This document shows positions 36,335 through 44,514 of a DNA stretch of 64,000 bases, piece by piece (position 1 is the first letter of the stretch; every line of letters begins with the position of its first letter). The notes below the pieces were generated by a model. The model was given only the letters and a program-made list of their open reading frames with translations. It was not told the origin of the DNA and searched no databases. The translations under genes were made by a program, and so were the position numbers. Source of the stretch: Brackiella oedipodis DSM 13743 (GTDB taxonomy: Bacteria; Pseudomonadota; Gammaproteobacteria; Burkholderiales; Burkholderiaceae_B); NCBI RefSeq assembly GCF_000621025.1, contig NZ_JHZJ01000011.1:62001-126000 (forward strand). The letters run 5' to 3'.

Positions 36335-37261
36335 ATGCGTATAACCTTGCGACAACTCGCTATTTTTCAGGCAGTCTATCGGCAAGGCTCAACACAAGCG
36401 GCAGCAGAACAAGTGTCACTTACGCAATCGGCAGTCAGTATGGCATTGTCTGCCCTTGAAAAGCAACTCGGTACACAATTATTCGATCGCATCGGGCGTC
36501 ACTTAGTACCTAATCAACAAGCAGAAATTCTCTTACCTCAAGCAGAAGAGGTGCTTTTACGCTGTGTCAATATTGAGCAAATGTTTACGGGCGTCTATGG
36601 ACGCCTCAAAATCGGTGCCAGTCAGACGATTGGCAACTATTTATTGCCTGGCCTGATTCAGCGCTTCAAACAGCTGCATCCACAAACAGATATTGCCTTG
36701 TTTATTCACAATTCCAAAGAGATTTGTGAGGGCTTATTAAATTTTGATTTTGACTTTGGCTTTGTGGAGGGGCCGAACCATTTGCCTGCCATCAAGAGCA
36801 CGCCTTGGATCGAGGATGAAATGGTCTTGTTTTGTGCCGCCCATAGCCAACTTAGGGGCTTAGAACACGATCAAGATACGTTAGACTTTGAAGATTTAGG
36901 CCGACTGCCTATGATTGTGCGCGAAGTCGGTTCTGGCACCCGAGAGATCTTGGATCAGTTTTTGTTGCAGTATGTGGAACACCCACAAGTGGTGGAGCTC
37001 AGTAATTCTGAGGCCATTAAGCAATCTGTCGTCCATGATATGGGTGTCGGTTGCTTGTCTTTGTATACCTTGCAAGACTTGCTCGATATGCAAAAAATCC
37101 GTATCTTACGGGTCAATAAATTGCGCCCAATGATTCGTAAATTCTGCTTTATAGAGTCCCCTCATAAATTCGTGAGTCCAATTCAAGCCGAATTTATGCA
37201 GTTTTGTATGAATTCACGCCAAGATCTCAGACTCGACTCATTGAGTGCGATGGCTCAATAG
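36335..37261 (+). CDS. LysR-family transcriptional regulator
   Basis: The 308-residue protein has a winged HTH at residues 1-60 (QGSTQAAAEQVSLTQSAVSMALSALEKQLG; key TQSAVSMAL) and a periplasmic-binding-type effector domain (about 88-295) with KIGASQTIGNYLLPGLI. The HTH and the QTIGNYLLP segment are close to the CysB-like YeiE/CysJ-linked subgroup, but the effector is not identified. An AAAGGAG site precedes the ATG. Its 3' end overlaps the convergent glycosyltransferase by 24 bases. No divergent partner lies next to it, so its target is unclear. Confidence 0.92.
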   Translation: MRITLRQLAIFQAVYRQGSTQAAAEQVSLTQSAVSMALSALEKQLGTQLFDRIGRHLVPNQQAEILLPQAEEVLLRCVNIEQMFTGVYGRLKIGASQTIGNYLLPGLIQRFKQLHPQTDIALFIHNSKEICEGLLNFDFDFGFVEGPNHLPAIKSTPWIEDEMVLFCAAHSQLRGLEHDQDTLDFEDLGRLPMIVREVGSGTREILDQFLLQYVEHPQVVELSNSEAIKQSVVHDMGVGCLSLYTLQDLLDMQKIRILRVNKLRPMIRKFCFIESPHKFVSPIQAEFMQFCMNSRQDLRLDSLSAMAQ

Positions 37262-38308
37262 CTCAGCGAATAAATCCAAATAACGCTGCGCCATCGCCTC
37301 TGCCATATTGTTTTTTTGTACATACTCATACGCCTTATCGATTCTCGCTTGTACCGATGCATCATGATCAAGGGTGGCGCCCAAGGCTTGAGCCAAGGCT
37401 TCATGATCATCGATAGGTACAATTAGGCCACGGCCATCGGCCAGGAGCTCACTGGGGCCTAAGCTCGCCGTCGCGACGACGGGGACTTTTTGATAAAAAG
37501 CATCCAAAATACTGCTTCCTAGGGCCTCGATACGAGCGCTAGAGGCAAAAATCGTAAAGAAACTGTAGATATTTTCTATGCTTTTGTGAAAGCCCGCCAT
37601 TTTGTAATAGTCTGCCATACCCAGCTGGTCGATTAACTGCTGACACTCCGCAACCGAGCTACCACTCCCAAAGTGTAGAACTGCAAAGTCTTGGCGTTGT
37701 TGGCGCAACTTGGCGGCGGCTTTGATCAGCGTGAGAGGGCCTTTTTCGGGTCTGACAGCCGAAGCCGAGGCGATAATTTTGGTGCCTGGCGCAATCCCAT
37801 AGTGCTCGAGTAGTTGCGCAAAGCGCTCGGCTTTTTGTAGATGCGGTTCTATGGCACTGGGAATGATCAGCGGCTCTATCCCCAAACGACGTGGTTCGCT
37901 GGCAGCTGATTGACTGATCGCCACCAGTTGGTCACAGCGTTGCCATTTTTGGCGTACGGTCTTGTCTTTGCCGGCTTTAACGGGAAAATCAGTGCGCCGC
38001 GAGAACACAAGCTTGCCCTTATATCGCCACTTAAAGAGCACGGCCCAAGTGAGGGTGTTAGGGGTTTGGCTGTGCACAATATCAAAGCCTTGAGCTCGAC
38101 CACTCAAAAAAAATCCAGCGGCGCTGCTGCTCGATTTGCCTTCATAAACAGTAAATCCTAATTGTTTGGCCGCTTTACTCAACTCACTATCACGACGCGC
38201 CAGTAAGCTTACGTCGTGGCCGGCTTTTTGAAATTGCCGCATGCTTAATAGCGTCTGGCGTTCACCACCACGCCAGCCCTTTTCCATATTGAGTTCAAGA
38301 ATTTTCAT
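37238..38308 (-). CDS. Glycosyltransferase family 4 (LPS core type)
   Basis: The 356-residue protein begins MKILELNMEKGWRGGERQ, with the Gly-rich loop near residue 12-15. An N-terminal Rossmann half follows, then the GT4 donor domain with ASAVRPEKGPLTLIKAA (key RPEKG), FGSGS and SSARIEALGSSILDAFY (EX7E region). It is probably an inner-membrane-associated LPS sugar transferase. Its start overlaps the stop of the upstream GT2 gene by 14 bases. The ATG at 38308 was chosen over a frame starting at 38485 that would add 59 unrelated residues. Sugar and acceptor are unknown. Confidence 0.88.
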   Translation of the reverse strand: MKILELNMEKGWRGGERQTLLSMRQFQKAGHDVSLLARRDSELSKAAKQLGFTVYEGKSSSSAAGFFLSGRAQGFDIVHSQTPNTLTWAVLFKWRYKGKLVFSRRTDFPVKAGKDKTVRQKWQRCDQLVAISQSAASEPRRLGIEPLIIPSAIEPHLQKAERFAQLLEHYGIAPGTKIIASASAVRPEKGPLTLIKAAAKLRQQRQDFAVLHFGSGSSVAECQQLIDQLGMADYYKMAGFHKSIENIYSFFTIFASSARIEALGSSILDAFYQKVPVVATASLGPSELLADGRGLIVPIDDHEALAQALGATLDHDASVQARIDKAYEYVQKNNMAEAMAQRYLDLFAELLSHRTQ

Positions 38309-39164
38309 GGGAAGTAGAAGTTGTTGAGGTTGTTGAGTGCTGGGAGGCGTGCTTTTCTTTTTGTTTGAGGTATAGGGCAGCATATTTATTAAAAACGGAT
38401 TGGCAGGCGAAAAGCGTGAGTAAAAAACCCGCTGAGCCGTCCAAAAAGCCTTTTTTAAAAATATAAGTCCTAAAAAAACGTCCAAAGCTGTGACCGCAAG
38501 CGGCTAATAAGCTTGTGCGCTTGCCCGCCTGGTATTTTTGTTGAGCCCAGGCTTGGGCGTAATTGGCCGATTTTGTTAAGTAGTCCTGTAAATTGCGGTA
38601 GGTATAGTGCAATAAATCACCGTCTAGAGTCTGGACTTGAGCGTGAGCGGGGACGATCACGCTCTCGTGCACTAAGGCGTCATCATAAGTGGTTAAGGCA
38701 TGCGGATAAAAGCGCTCGACATAGCCAGGATACCAACCGCAATGCTTGATGAAGCGACCAAAAGCCCAACTCAAGCGTGCGACACTAAAGACCGTTTGTT
38801 GATAAGATGAACTCTGCTTGAGGACGCGTTCTATACTTTGGCGTAATTGTGGCGTCATACGTTCATCGGCATCAAGCCAGAAGACCCAGTCACAATGCAC
38901 ATATTGCTGCGCGATTTGGCGCTGTTTACCGTAGCCCGGCCAGTCTGTATGGGAATGAAAATCCGCCTTAAATTCGCGAGCAATGGCGGCCGTGGCATCG
39001 GTACTACCTGAATCTACGATCACAATTTGATCGGCTAAATCCGCCACTGAATGAAGACAATCCCGTAGTGATTGTTCCTCGTTTTTGACAATCATGACAA
39101 TCGCCAAGCTCGCTGGCTTGGCGTGGTCTGTGGTCTGAGAGAGGCTTGAGTGAGAAGTGGTCAT
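38295..39164 (-). CDS. Glycosyltransferase family 2, WaaE/LgtF-like
   Basis: The 289-residue GT-A protein has IVMIVKNEEQSLRDCLHSV (key VKNEEQSL), VDSGSTDAT and the metal-binding FWLDADER. WYPGYVERFYP and VHESV follow. This set is typical of the WaaE/LgtF branch that adds glucose to LPS core heptose. A Cys/Lys-rich tail contains one predicted hydrophobic segment near residue 245. The ATG at 39164 is used; a GTG at 39194 is possible. It lies between glmU and the GT4 gene on one transcript. Confidence 0.87.
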   Translation of the reverse strand: MTTSHSSLSQTTDHAKPASLAIVMIVKNEEQSLRDCLHSVADLADQIVIVDSGSTDATAAIAREFKADFHSHTDWPGYGKQRQIAQQYVHCDWVFWLDADERMTPQLRQSIERVLKQSSSYQQTVFSVARLSWAFGRFIKHCGWYPGYVERFYPHALTTYDDALVHESVIVPAHAQVQTLDGDLLHYTYRNLQDYLTKSANYAQAWAQQKYQAGKRTSLLAACGHSFGRFFRTYIFKKGFLDGSAGFLLTLFACQSVFNKYAALYLKQKEKHASQHSTTSTTSTSHENS

Positions 39165-39228
39165 GCGCACGCAAGTCAAGAAGAATATCGACACATATGG
39201 ACTTTGGACTACTTAGGGCTCCTCAAGG

Positions 39229-40611
39229 CTACTCAGCCTTAGGTGCTTTTTTTTCGGGGCGTTTCCAATTGCTTTTGCTGACTTGTTCACTCTTAGTCAG
39301 TGTCAGCTGACCCGCCGGCGCATCTTGACGTAAGGTCGTGCCAGCACCAATTGTCGCCGCTTTGCCGACATTCACCGGGGCGACCAATTGCGTACCTGAG
39401 CCAATAAAGGCCTCGGTGCCGATGGTGGTTTTGTGCTTATTAGCGCCGTCATAATTGCAAGTAATCGTACCGGCGCCGATATTGACACGGTCACCAATCT
39501 CGGCGTCTCCCAAATAGCTTAAATGATTGGCTTTACTGCCGTTGCCCAGTTTGGTTTTTTTGAGCTCGACAAAGTTACCAACATGACTGCTTGGGCCTAA
39601 TTGACTACCTGGACGAATCCGTGCATAAGGGCCGACGGAGGCGTTATGCCCAATGATGGCATCTTCGATATGGGTAAATGCATGGATTTGTGTGTTGTCG
39701 CCAATTCGGGCATCACGAATAATGCAATTAGGACCGATCTGTACATTATCTCCAAGCTCGACCTTGCCTTCAAAAATACAATTGGCATCAATACTAACGT
39801 CTTGGCCACACTCGAGATGGCCTCGCAGATCAAAGCGATGTGGATCGATGAGGGTGACACCCCGCTTCATGATTGAGCGAGCTTGCTCAAATTGCCATTG
39901 GCGTTCAAGTTTGGCTTGTTGTTCTCGGCTATTAACACCCGCCGTCTCCCAAGCGTGATCGGGTTGCACGGTATTGATACTTACACCGTCTGCGACCGCT
40001 AGGGCGATAATATCGGTGAGGTAATACTCACCTTGGGCGTTGTTATTCGTGATACGACCGAGCCAATCTTTGAGCTTTTTGGTCGGCACACACAAAATAC
40101 CGGTATTGATTTCGGTGATTTTTTGTTCTTCTGGGCTGGCGTCACGTTGCTCGACGATACGTACGACTTCTTGGTTTTGGTCACGTACAATACGACCATA
40201 GCCTGTAGGATCCGTCATCTCTTGGGTGAGTAAGCCCAAACCTTGACTCGCCGCCTTGATTAAACGGCGCAAGGTGCGTGGCTGAACCAAGGGCACATCG
40301 CCATATAGGATCAAGGTCAGATCATTATCATTGCTATCGATTAAATTAGGGATGGCTTGTTGCACAGCATGACCCGTGCCGTTTTGTTGTTCTTGAATAA
40401 TGAACTTAAGAATAGAACGCTCGCAAAAAGTATTACGGATCAACTTAGCGCCATGACCGATGACCACCGTAATATTGCTAGATAAATCAGTCACATTATC
40501 GATGACATGTGAAAGCATGGACTTGCCAGCGATTTTGTGCAGGACTTTAGGAATTTCGGACTGCATCCGCGTGCCTTTGCCGGCTGCCAAAATAACAATA
40601 CTTAGATTCAT
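39229..40611 (-). CDS. glmU: Bifunctional UDP-GlcNAc pyrophosphorylase / GlcN-1-P acetyltransferase
   Basis: GlmU makes UDP-GlcNAc, the precursor of peptidoglycan and lipid A, from GlcN-1-P. The 460 residues have the uridyltransferase motif LAAGKGTRM near residue 8-16, YGDVPL near 100, and a left-handed beta-helix C-terminal domain of hexapeptide repeats (from about 250) ending in the acetyltransferase active site region [10 protein letters not shown]. The ATG at 40611 fits the family start [11 protein letters not shown]. glmS is not next to it. The glycosyltransferase genes follow on the same strand. Confidence 0.96.
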   Translation of the reverse strand: MNLSIVILAAGKGTRMQSEIPKVLHKIAGKSMLSHVIDNVTDLSSNITVVIGHGAKLIRNTFCERSILKFIIQEQQNGTGHAVQQAIPNLIDSNDNDLTLILYGDVPLVQPRTLRRLIKAASQGLGLLTQEMTDPTGYGRIVRDQNQEVVRIVEQRDASPEEQKITEINTGILCVPTKKLKDWLGRITNNNAQGEYYLTDIIALAVADGVSINTVQPDHAWETAGVNSREQQAKLERQWQFEQARSIMKRGVTLIDPHRFDLRGHLECGQDVSIDANCIFEGKVELGDNVQIGPNCIIRDARIGDNTQIHAFTHIEDAIIGHNASVGPYARIRPGSQLGPSSHVGNFVELKKTKLGNGSKANHLSYLGDAEIGDRVNIGAGTITCNYDGANKHKTTIGTEAFIGSGTQLVAPVNVGKAATIGAGTTLRQDAPAGQLTLTKSEQVSKSNWKRPEKKAPKAE

Positions 40612-40802
40612 AGGTTCAGAAGAGTAGCTCATAGATTCCACTGCGATAGATAGTTAATTGTCTCGATAGCCTCTGTAGTCTTTGTTGTCTAGCGGGTCTG
40701 TCTGACTAAAGGCCATAAATATTCTTAGTTTAACGTGCTCAAGGGGCTTTTTCAAAAAGCAATAGGTAAATAATTGCAAGCAAAAAACGTCATCCTGCCT
40801 GC

Positions 40803-41372
40803 TTATGATTGGGTTGGCTTGGGCTTATCTGAGCGAGATGGTGCATCACTTGATGAGCTTGGCGTTTGAAAAGATTGCATAGCTTGGGTGGCGATATTTT
40901 GATATTGCTGTTGTAAGAAAGAAAACCAATTTTGCATCATGGCCTGAGCCTGTGCCGAGTTGTCGCTGGCCGATGTTTGCTGTTGAGTTTGCGGCTGTTG
41001 TGGCTGGTTCTGTGCTTGAGGATCGCTCTGATCAGGGGCGGTCGTCGTTGACTCATAGAAGGGACTCGTAAAAGCCTTAAACGCCGCGGCATTGGGTGCC
41101 ATTTTCATGAAATCTTGCATGGCCTGTTGGCTGCTGCGTTGCATTTCTAGGCTCTGAATGGTGTTTTTCAGCATAGAGTGGTTAAGGGCTAACCATGCTT
41201 CTATGGTTTTGAGGTCTTGAATGCGCTTATCGATATCGGCATTGGCCTGTTGCCAAGATTGCCAATTCGCGGCGCCTACTTGTGCCATTTGTTGCCAAGA
41301 CTGATTCAGGTTTTGCAGATTCTCAAAAATGTCTTGGTAATCACTAGCATTCTTAAAAAAATCCTGACTCAT
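40803..41372 (-). CDS. PhaM-like polyhydroxyalkanoate granule protein
   Basis: The 189-residue protein has a helical middle, DIDKRIQDLKTIEAWLALNHSMLK (key RIQDLKTIEAWL), then TIQSLEMQRSSQQAM. This resembles the PhaM family, which binds PHB synthase and nucleoid DNA in Ralstonia. The rest is Gln/Ser/Asp-rich low complexity with no basic DNA-binding tail, unlike Ralstonia PhaM. AAGGAG lies 9 bases before the ATG and overlaps the end of the Nudix gene. No phaC or other pha gene is in the window. The family call is moderate. Confidence 0.65.
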   Translation of the reverse strand: MSQDFFKNASDYQDIFENLQNLNQSWQQMAQVGAANWQSWQQANADIDKRIQDLKTIEAWLALNHSMLKNTIQSLEMQRSSQQAMQDFMKMAPNAAAFKAFTSPFYESTTTAPDQSDPQAQNQPQQPQTQQQTSASDNSAQAQAMMQNWFSFLQQQYQNIATQAMQSFQTPSSSSDAPSRSDKPKPTQS

Positions 41373-41384
41373 GCACAACGCTCC

Positions 41385-42215
41385 TTAGGAATGGGTAAAA
41401 GCCTCTAGCCCATGTTCGTGATATTGCAGCAGGCTTTCGGTTAATACAATAGCCGCCTCTAGGGTCAGCTGATCGGCCTCGATCAAGTCCAGCACCTCAT
41501 CGGCACTAAAGGTTCGGAATTCAGACACTTCGCCATCTTGGTTCTTGAGTACGACATGATCGGGCAAACGGCATTGACTGACATATAACTCTTCGAGCTG
41601 ATAGCCTTCGGGCAGTGGGCGTCGCAGCAGGGCGGCCTTTTGGATGGGCTGGCAAGGTTGTAAGTCCCTAGGATGTAAGCCCGCCTCCTCGAAACTCTCA
41701 CGAATTAGCCCCTGTTGTAAGGTATCCTCGGCATTCAAAATGCCTCCGACCAGTGTATCCCATAGCCCTGGATCGATGGCCTTACTGGTAGCGCGCTTGG
41801 CTAAATAAATACGACCATCAGTATGCCAGGCATTCAGATGAATAGAGCGCGTCAACATCCCCAAAGGCCGTAAGGCACCGCGTTCCATTTGCGCCAAGAC
41901 AGTGTGTTGATCTGCGCCATAGACGTTTAGTAACTCATTGCGCCAAGCGCGAATACAGCCATGCGCTTGTAATTGTTGTGCGATCTCGGCAAGGCGTTGG
42001 TTAAGTTGAGCCCCATTTAAGTGCTGGCAGTCAATTTGCAGCCCTTGCGGTAGACGTCGTACTTGTGGATCCTGACTAAGGACTTGAAGTGCATGGGGAT
42101 GGATAACACCGACGGTTTCAGACCCCAAAAATAAAGCGACAGAGCCCTCAATCGGAGCTTGTGAAGCTTTTTCTAGGAGTTTGGCACGAAGCTTTTGTAA
42201 AAGCGCTACATTCAC
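41385..42215 (-). CDS. Nudix hydrolase with DUF4743-like N-terminal domain
   Basis: The 276-residue protein has an N-terminal region with few motifs (about 1-130), then a Nudix domain with GGILNAEDTLQQGLIRESFEEAGL at about residue 160. The Nudix box pattern GX5EX7REUXEEXGU is kept except that the first Glu is Asp. It starts at GTG 42215 and is divergent from the SCO1 gene, whose upstream region it shares. Substrate is not predictable. The pairing of a PhaM-like gene directly after it may be chance. Confidence 0.85.
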   Translation of the reverse strand: MNVALLQKLRAKLLEKASQAPIEGSVALFLGSETVGVIHPHALQVLSQDPQVRRLPQGLQIDCQHLNGAQLNQRLAEIAQQLQAHGCIRAWRNELLNVYGADQHTVLAQMERGALRPLGMLTRSIHLNAWHTDGRIYLAKRATSKAIDPGLWDTLVGGILNAEDTLQQGLIRESFEEAGLHPRDLQPCQPIQKAALLRRPLPEGYQLEELYVSQCRLPDHVVLKNQDGEVSEFRTFSADEVLDLIEADQLTLEAAIVLTESLLQYHEHGLEAFTHS

Positions 42216-42349
42216 GTTATGAAACTTCCTTTAGAATATTTATTAGGGTAGAGAAAAAGCTCTGCCGTTGTAGTGGGTTTGGCATTTTGCTCAATGCTAA
42301 CAAATCCTACAATTTTGTACTATGTTTATCATCAAAAAAGAGGCAAATT

Positions 42350-43009
42350 ATGCACTACTTAAGGGGCTTAACGCAACCGCTAGGCGTTGTCTATCGTCTG
42401 TCTGTGGCCAGATTAACCTGTGGGCGGGGCTGGCTGTGCCAGTGTTTTGTGCTCTTAATTTTGGGTTTAGCCTGTCTGCATACACAAGCGGCGCCGTCAT
42501 TAAATGGTGCCGATATTAGTGGCAGCCATTTTGGCCAAGGCTTGGCTGCCCAAAATCTCGTCGGACAGCGTGTCACCCTGAGTGATTATAGAGGCAAGGT
42601 GCTACTTTTGTTTTTTGGTTTTACACGTTGCGCCGATATCTGTCCTACGACAATGGCGCAGTTAGCGCAACTGCAACAAAGCCTCGAGCCTAAAGAGGCA
42701 CAACAGGTTCAGGTATTTATGGTAGCCATTGATCCCGAGCGCGATAATCAACACACGCTCAATAGCTACGTCAAAGCCTTTGACGAGCATTTTGACGCAC
42801 TTTGGGGCACGCCCGAACAAATGCAGCAATTAGCCAAGAGTTTCAAAGTTCATGTCAAAAAGAATGCTTATACCAATGGCAATTACGATATTGAGCACAG
42901 TGCCAGTATTTATGTGATCGACAAAAAAGGCGAGTCCGTTCTACTGTTTAAACCAGGGATGGATGTGGATGAAATGCTGGCAGATATTCGGGTCTTGCTG
43001 GCCCAATAA
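42350..43009 (+). CDS. SCO1/SenC-type copper chaperone
   Basis: SCO proteins deliver copper to the CuA site of cytochrome c oxidase, or act as periplasmic thiol reductases. The 219-residue protein has a hydrophobic anchor or signal near residues 33-47, then a thioredoxin fold with FFGFTRCADICPTTMAQL carrying the CXXXC pair Cys94/Cys98, and the third Cu ligand His in NYDIEHSAS near residue 181. The ATG at 42350 has AGAGG upstream; the longer frame to 42161 runs through the divergent Nudix gene start and was rejected. Confidence 0.9.
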   Translation: MHYLRGLTQPLGVVYRLSVARLTCGRGWLCQCFVLLILGLACLHTQAAPSLNGADISGSHFGQGLAAQNLVGQRVTLSDYRGKVLLLFFGFTRCADICPTTMAQLAQLQQSLEPKEAQQVQVFMVAIDPERDNQHTLNSYVKAFDEHFDALWGTPEQMQQLAKSFKVHVKKNAYTNGNYDIEHSASIYVIDKKGESVLLFKPGMDVDEMLADIRVLLAQ

Positions 43010-43082
43010 GTGGCTCGAAGCGTTAGGTAGGGCGTAACTAGGATTGTCTAGCGACTCAGGCGAAGCACGACACAAATGCAGC

Positions 43083-43122
43083 AAAAAAAAGCACTTCTGG
43101 AAAGGGGATAACCAGAAGTGCT
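43083..43122 (-). terminator. Terminator of the candidate small RNA
   Basis: AGCACTTCTGG pairs perfectly with CCAGAAGTGCT across an 11-base loop. On the minus strand eight T follow. It lies 246 bases past the rpoH stop. Confidence 0.85.
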
Positions 43123-43224
43123 AAAACATTCGCTCTTGATAGGGGAAGGAAAGAGGAGAATAAGAGCGAATGATGAACTTTATTGCAAAGATCATAATAG
43201 TTAGTCTTTATGTTCTCATAATAG
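43083..43224 (-). ncRNA. Candidate small RNA with CU-rich hairpin loops, downstream of rpoH
   Basis: On the minus strand two perfect 11-bp hairpins follow one another. The first (43172-43162 with 43137-43127) has a 24-base loop made almost only of C and T (CTCCTCTTTCC, TTCCCC). The second (43122-43112 with 43100-43090) has loop TTATCCCCTTT and is followed by eight T, a strong terminator. The loops could pair with Shine-Dalgarno GGAGG-type sequences, as in the CcsR/cuckoo RNAs of alphaproteobacteria. A sigma-32-like element, TTGAAA (43254-43249), 12 bases, CCTATTT (43236-43230), lies upstream, so the RNA could begin near 43224. Hairpins are seen; transcription, promoter and targets are inferred. 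Confidence 0.5.
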
Positions 43225-43296
43225 TTCCCAAATAGGCCGCTCGTGTTGTTTCAATATGTTTCTGCTCTTAAGTAATTATTAAGATCCGATTTGCAA

Positions 43297-43333
43297 AGCC
43301 AAAGAATAAACCCACAGTTGCCTGTGGGTTTAT
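43297..43333 (-). terminator. Probable terminator of rpoH
   Basis: ATAAACCCACA pairs with TGTGGGTTTAT (11 bp, loop GTTGCC). On the minus strand it runs into TCTTTGGC, with a weak T stretch. It lies 35 bases after the rpoH stop. Confidence 0.6.
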
Positions 43334-43367
43334 CGCTTGAGAGATTAAAAAATCAGGTTAAAAACAA

Positions 43368-44246
43368 TTACATATTTTGTGCGAGTGCTTTTCGCATTTT
43401 TTTGAGAGCAGCACTTTCGATTTGGCGAATGCGTTCGGCTGAAACACCATATTGTGCGGCTAGCTCGTGCAAGGTAGCGGCCTTGTCATCGTGCAACCAG
43501 CGCGCTTCTATGATATGGCGAGAACGCTCGTCTAAGGTTTTGAGGGCGTCTTGTACGCCTTGGGTTTGCATCTCGTAGGCAGATTGGCGCGCTAAGACAT
43601 TGGTTGGCTCATGCTCGCCTTCGTCGGATAGATAATTGGCGGGTGAGTAATCCTCCTCGTCATCGGAGGATGATTCAAAAGCCATATCGTGACCTGTGAG
43701 GCGAACCTCCATTTCGGCGACATCCTCGGGGCGTACATTGAGTTTGCTAGCGATACCCTGAATGCTCTCAGGCTCTAGAGTACGGCTATCTGGGCGCATG
43801 CTACGCAGATTAAAAAATAATTTGCGTTGCGCCTTAGTGGTGGCGATTTTTACGAGGCGCCAGTTGCGAATAATGTATTCGTGAATCTCGGCCTTGATCC
43901 AATGCACCGCAAACGACATCAGACGCACGCCACGCGTAACATCATAGCGTTTGACGGCTTTCATGAGGCCAATATTGCCTTCTTGGATAAGGTCAGCATG
44001 TGGTAAACCATAACCCAAGTATTGGCGCGAAATTGACACGACTAAACGCAAGTGCGACATAATTAATTGGCGCGCTGCATCTAGATTCTCTTTGTATTGT
44101 AATTCCTCTGCGAGGGATTTTTCTTGTTCTGCTGTCAGCATAGGAATACGGTTAACTGCACTAATATACGACTCTATGCTACCCAGAGCGCCTGGATTCA
44201 GCAGAGCGCTAGAGTGGTTTGGTAAAGTCATTGGTAAGTTAGTCAT
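43368..44246 (-). CDS. rpoH: RNA polymerase sigma-32 factor
   Basis: RpoH directs transcription of heat-shock genes. The 292-residue product has region 2 with YLGYGLPHADLIQEGNIGLMKAVKRYD (key DLIQEGNIGLMKAV), region 2.4 with FAVHWIKAEIHEYI, the RpoH box QRKLFFNLR near residue 140, and region 4 HTH with TLHELAAQYGVSAERIRQIE (key GVSAERIRQ). In-frame start at 44246, with upstream AT-rich sequence. RpoH is normally controlled by mRNA structure, DnaK and FtsH; no thermosensor was resolved by eye. A predicted sRNA gene lies just downstream. Confidence 0.95.
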   Translation of the reverse strand: MTNLPMTLPNHSSALLNPGALGSIESYISAVNRIPMLTAEQEKSLAEELQYKENLDAARQLIMSHLRLVVSISRQYLGYGLPHADLIQEGNIGLMKAVKRYDVTRGVRLMSFAVHWIKAEIHEYIIRNWRLVKIATTKAQRKLFFNLRSMRPDSRTLEPESIQGIASKLNVRPEDVAEMEVRLTGHDMAFESSSDDEEDYSPANYLSDEGEHEPTNVLARQSAYEMQTQGVQDALKTLDERSRHIIEARWLHDDKAATLHELAAQYGVSAERIRQIESAALKKMRKALAQNM

Positions 44247-44514
44247 ATAAGTTTGAATTCCTTAAAAGAAGACGCGTAGGCTATTTTAACATTTCCTACA
44301 GTGATATAAATTAGACTCATATAGAACTAAAAAGTTCCTTATGTATGAGGCTAAAGAAGAGTAAAACTACCTGGTGCTAGAGCAGATGCAAGCTTGCATT
44401 AAAAAGACGATGGATACTAGCGAAAACTGAGGATGCTAGAAATTAGTATCAGAGATATAGCAATAAAGACTACAGAAATTAAAAGAAATTAAGTGCTGCG
44501 TTGGAACAAGTAAA

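Larger units (their letters stand above)
43010..43367. other. Gene-free stretch with three hairpins downstream of rpoH
   Basis: The 358 bases between the SCO1 stop and the rpoH stop contain three 11-bp perfect stems: 43306-43316/43323-43333, 43127-43137/43162-43172 and 43090-43100/43112-43122. The last has a T run on the minus strand. A candidate sRNA is annotated separately. Confidence 0.7.

Noticed and set aside
38309-38485. Extended N-terminus of the GT4 gene
   Set aside because: The 59 extra residues overlap the GT2 gene in another frame and do not resemble GT4 N-termini.
39601-39876. A 91-codon frame on the plus strand, inside glmU
   Set aside because: It is antisense to the hexapeptide-repeat domain of glmU and has no family signal or ribosome site; a shadow of the true gene.
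42161-42349. Extended N-terminus of the SCO1 gene
   Set aside because: The extra 63 codons lie over the divergent Nudix gene start and its promoter; the ATG at 42350 has a ribosome site and gives a proper anchor.
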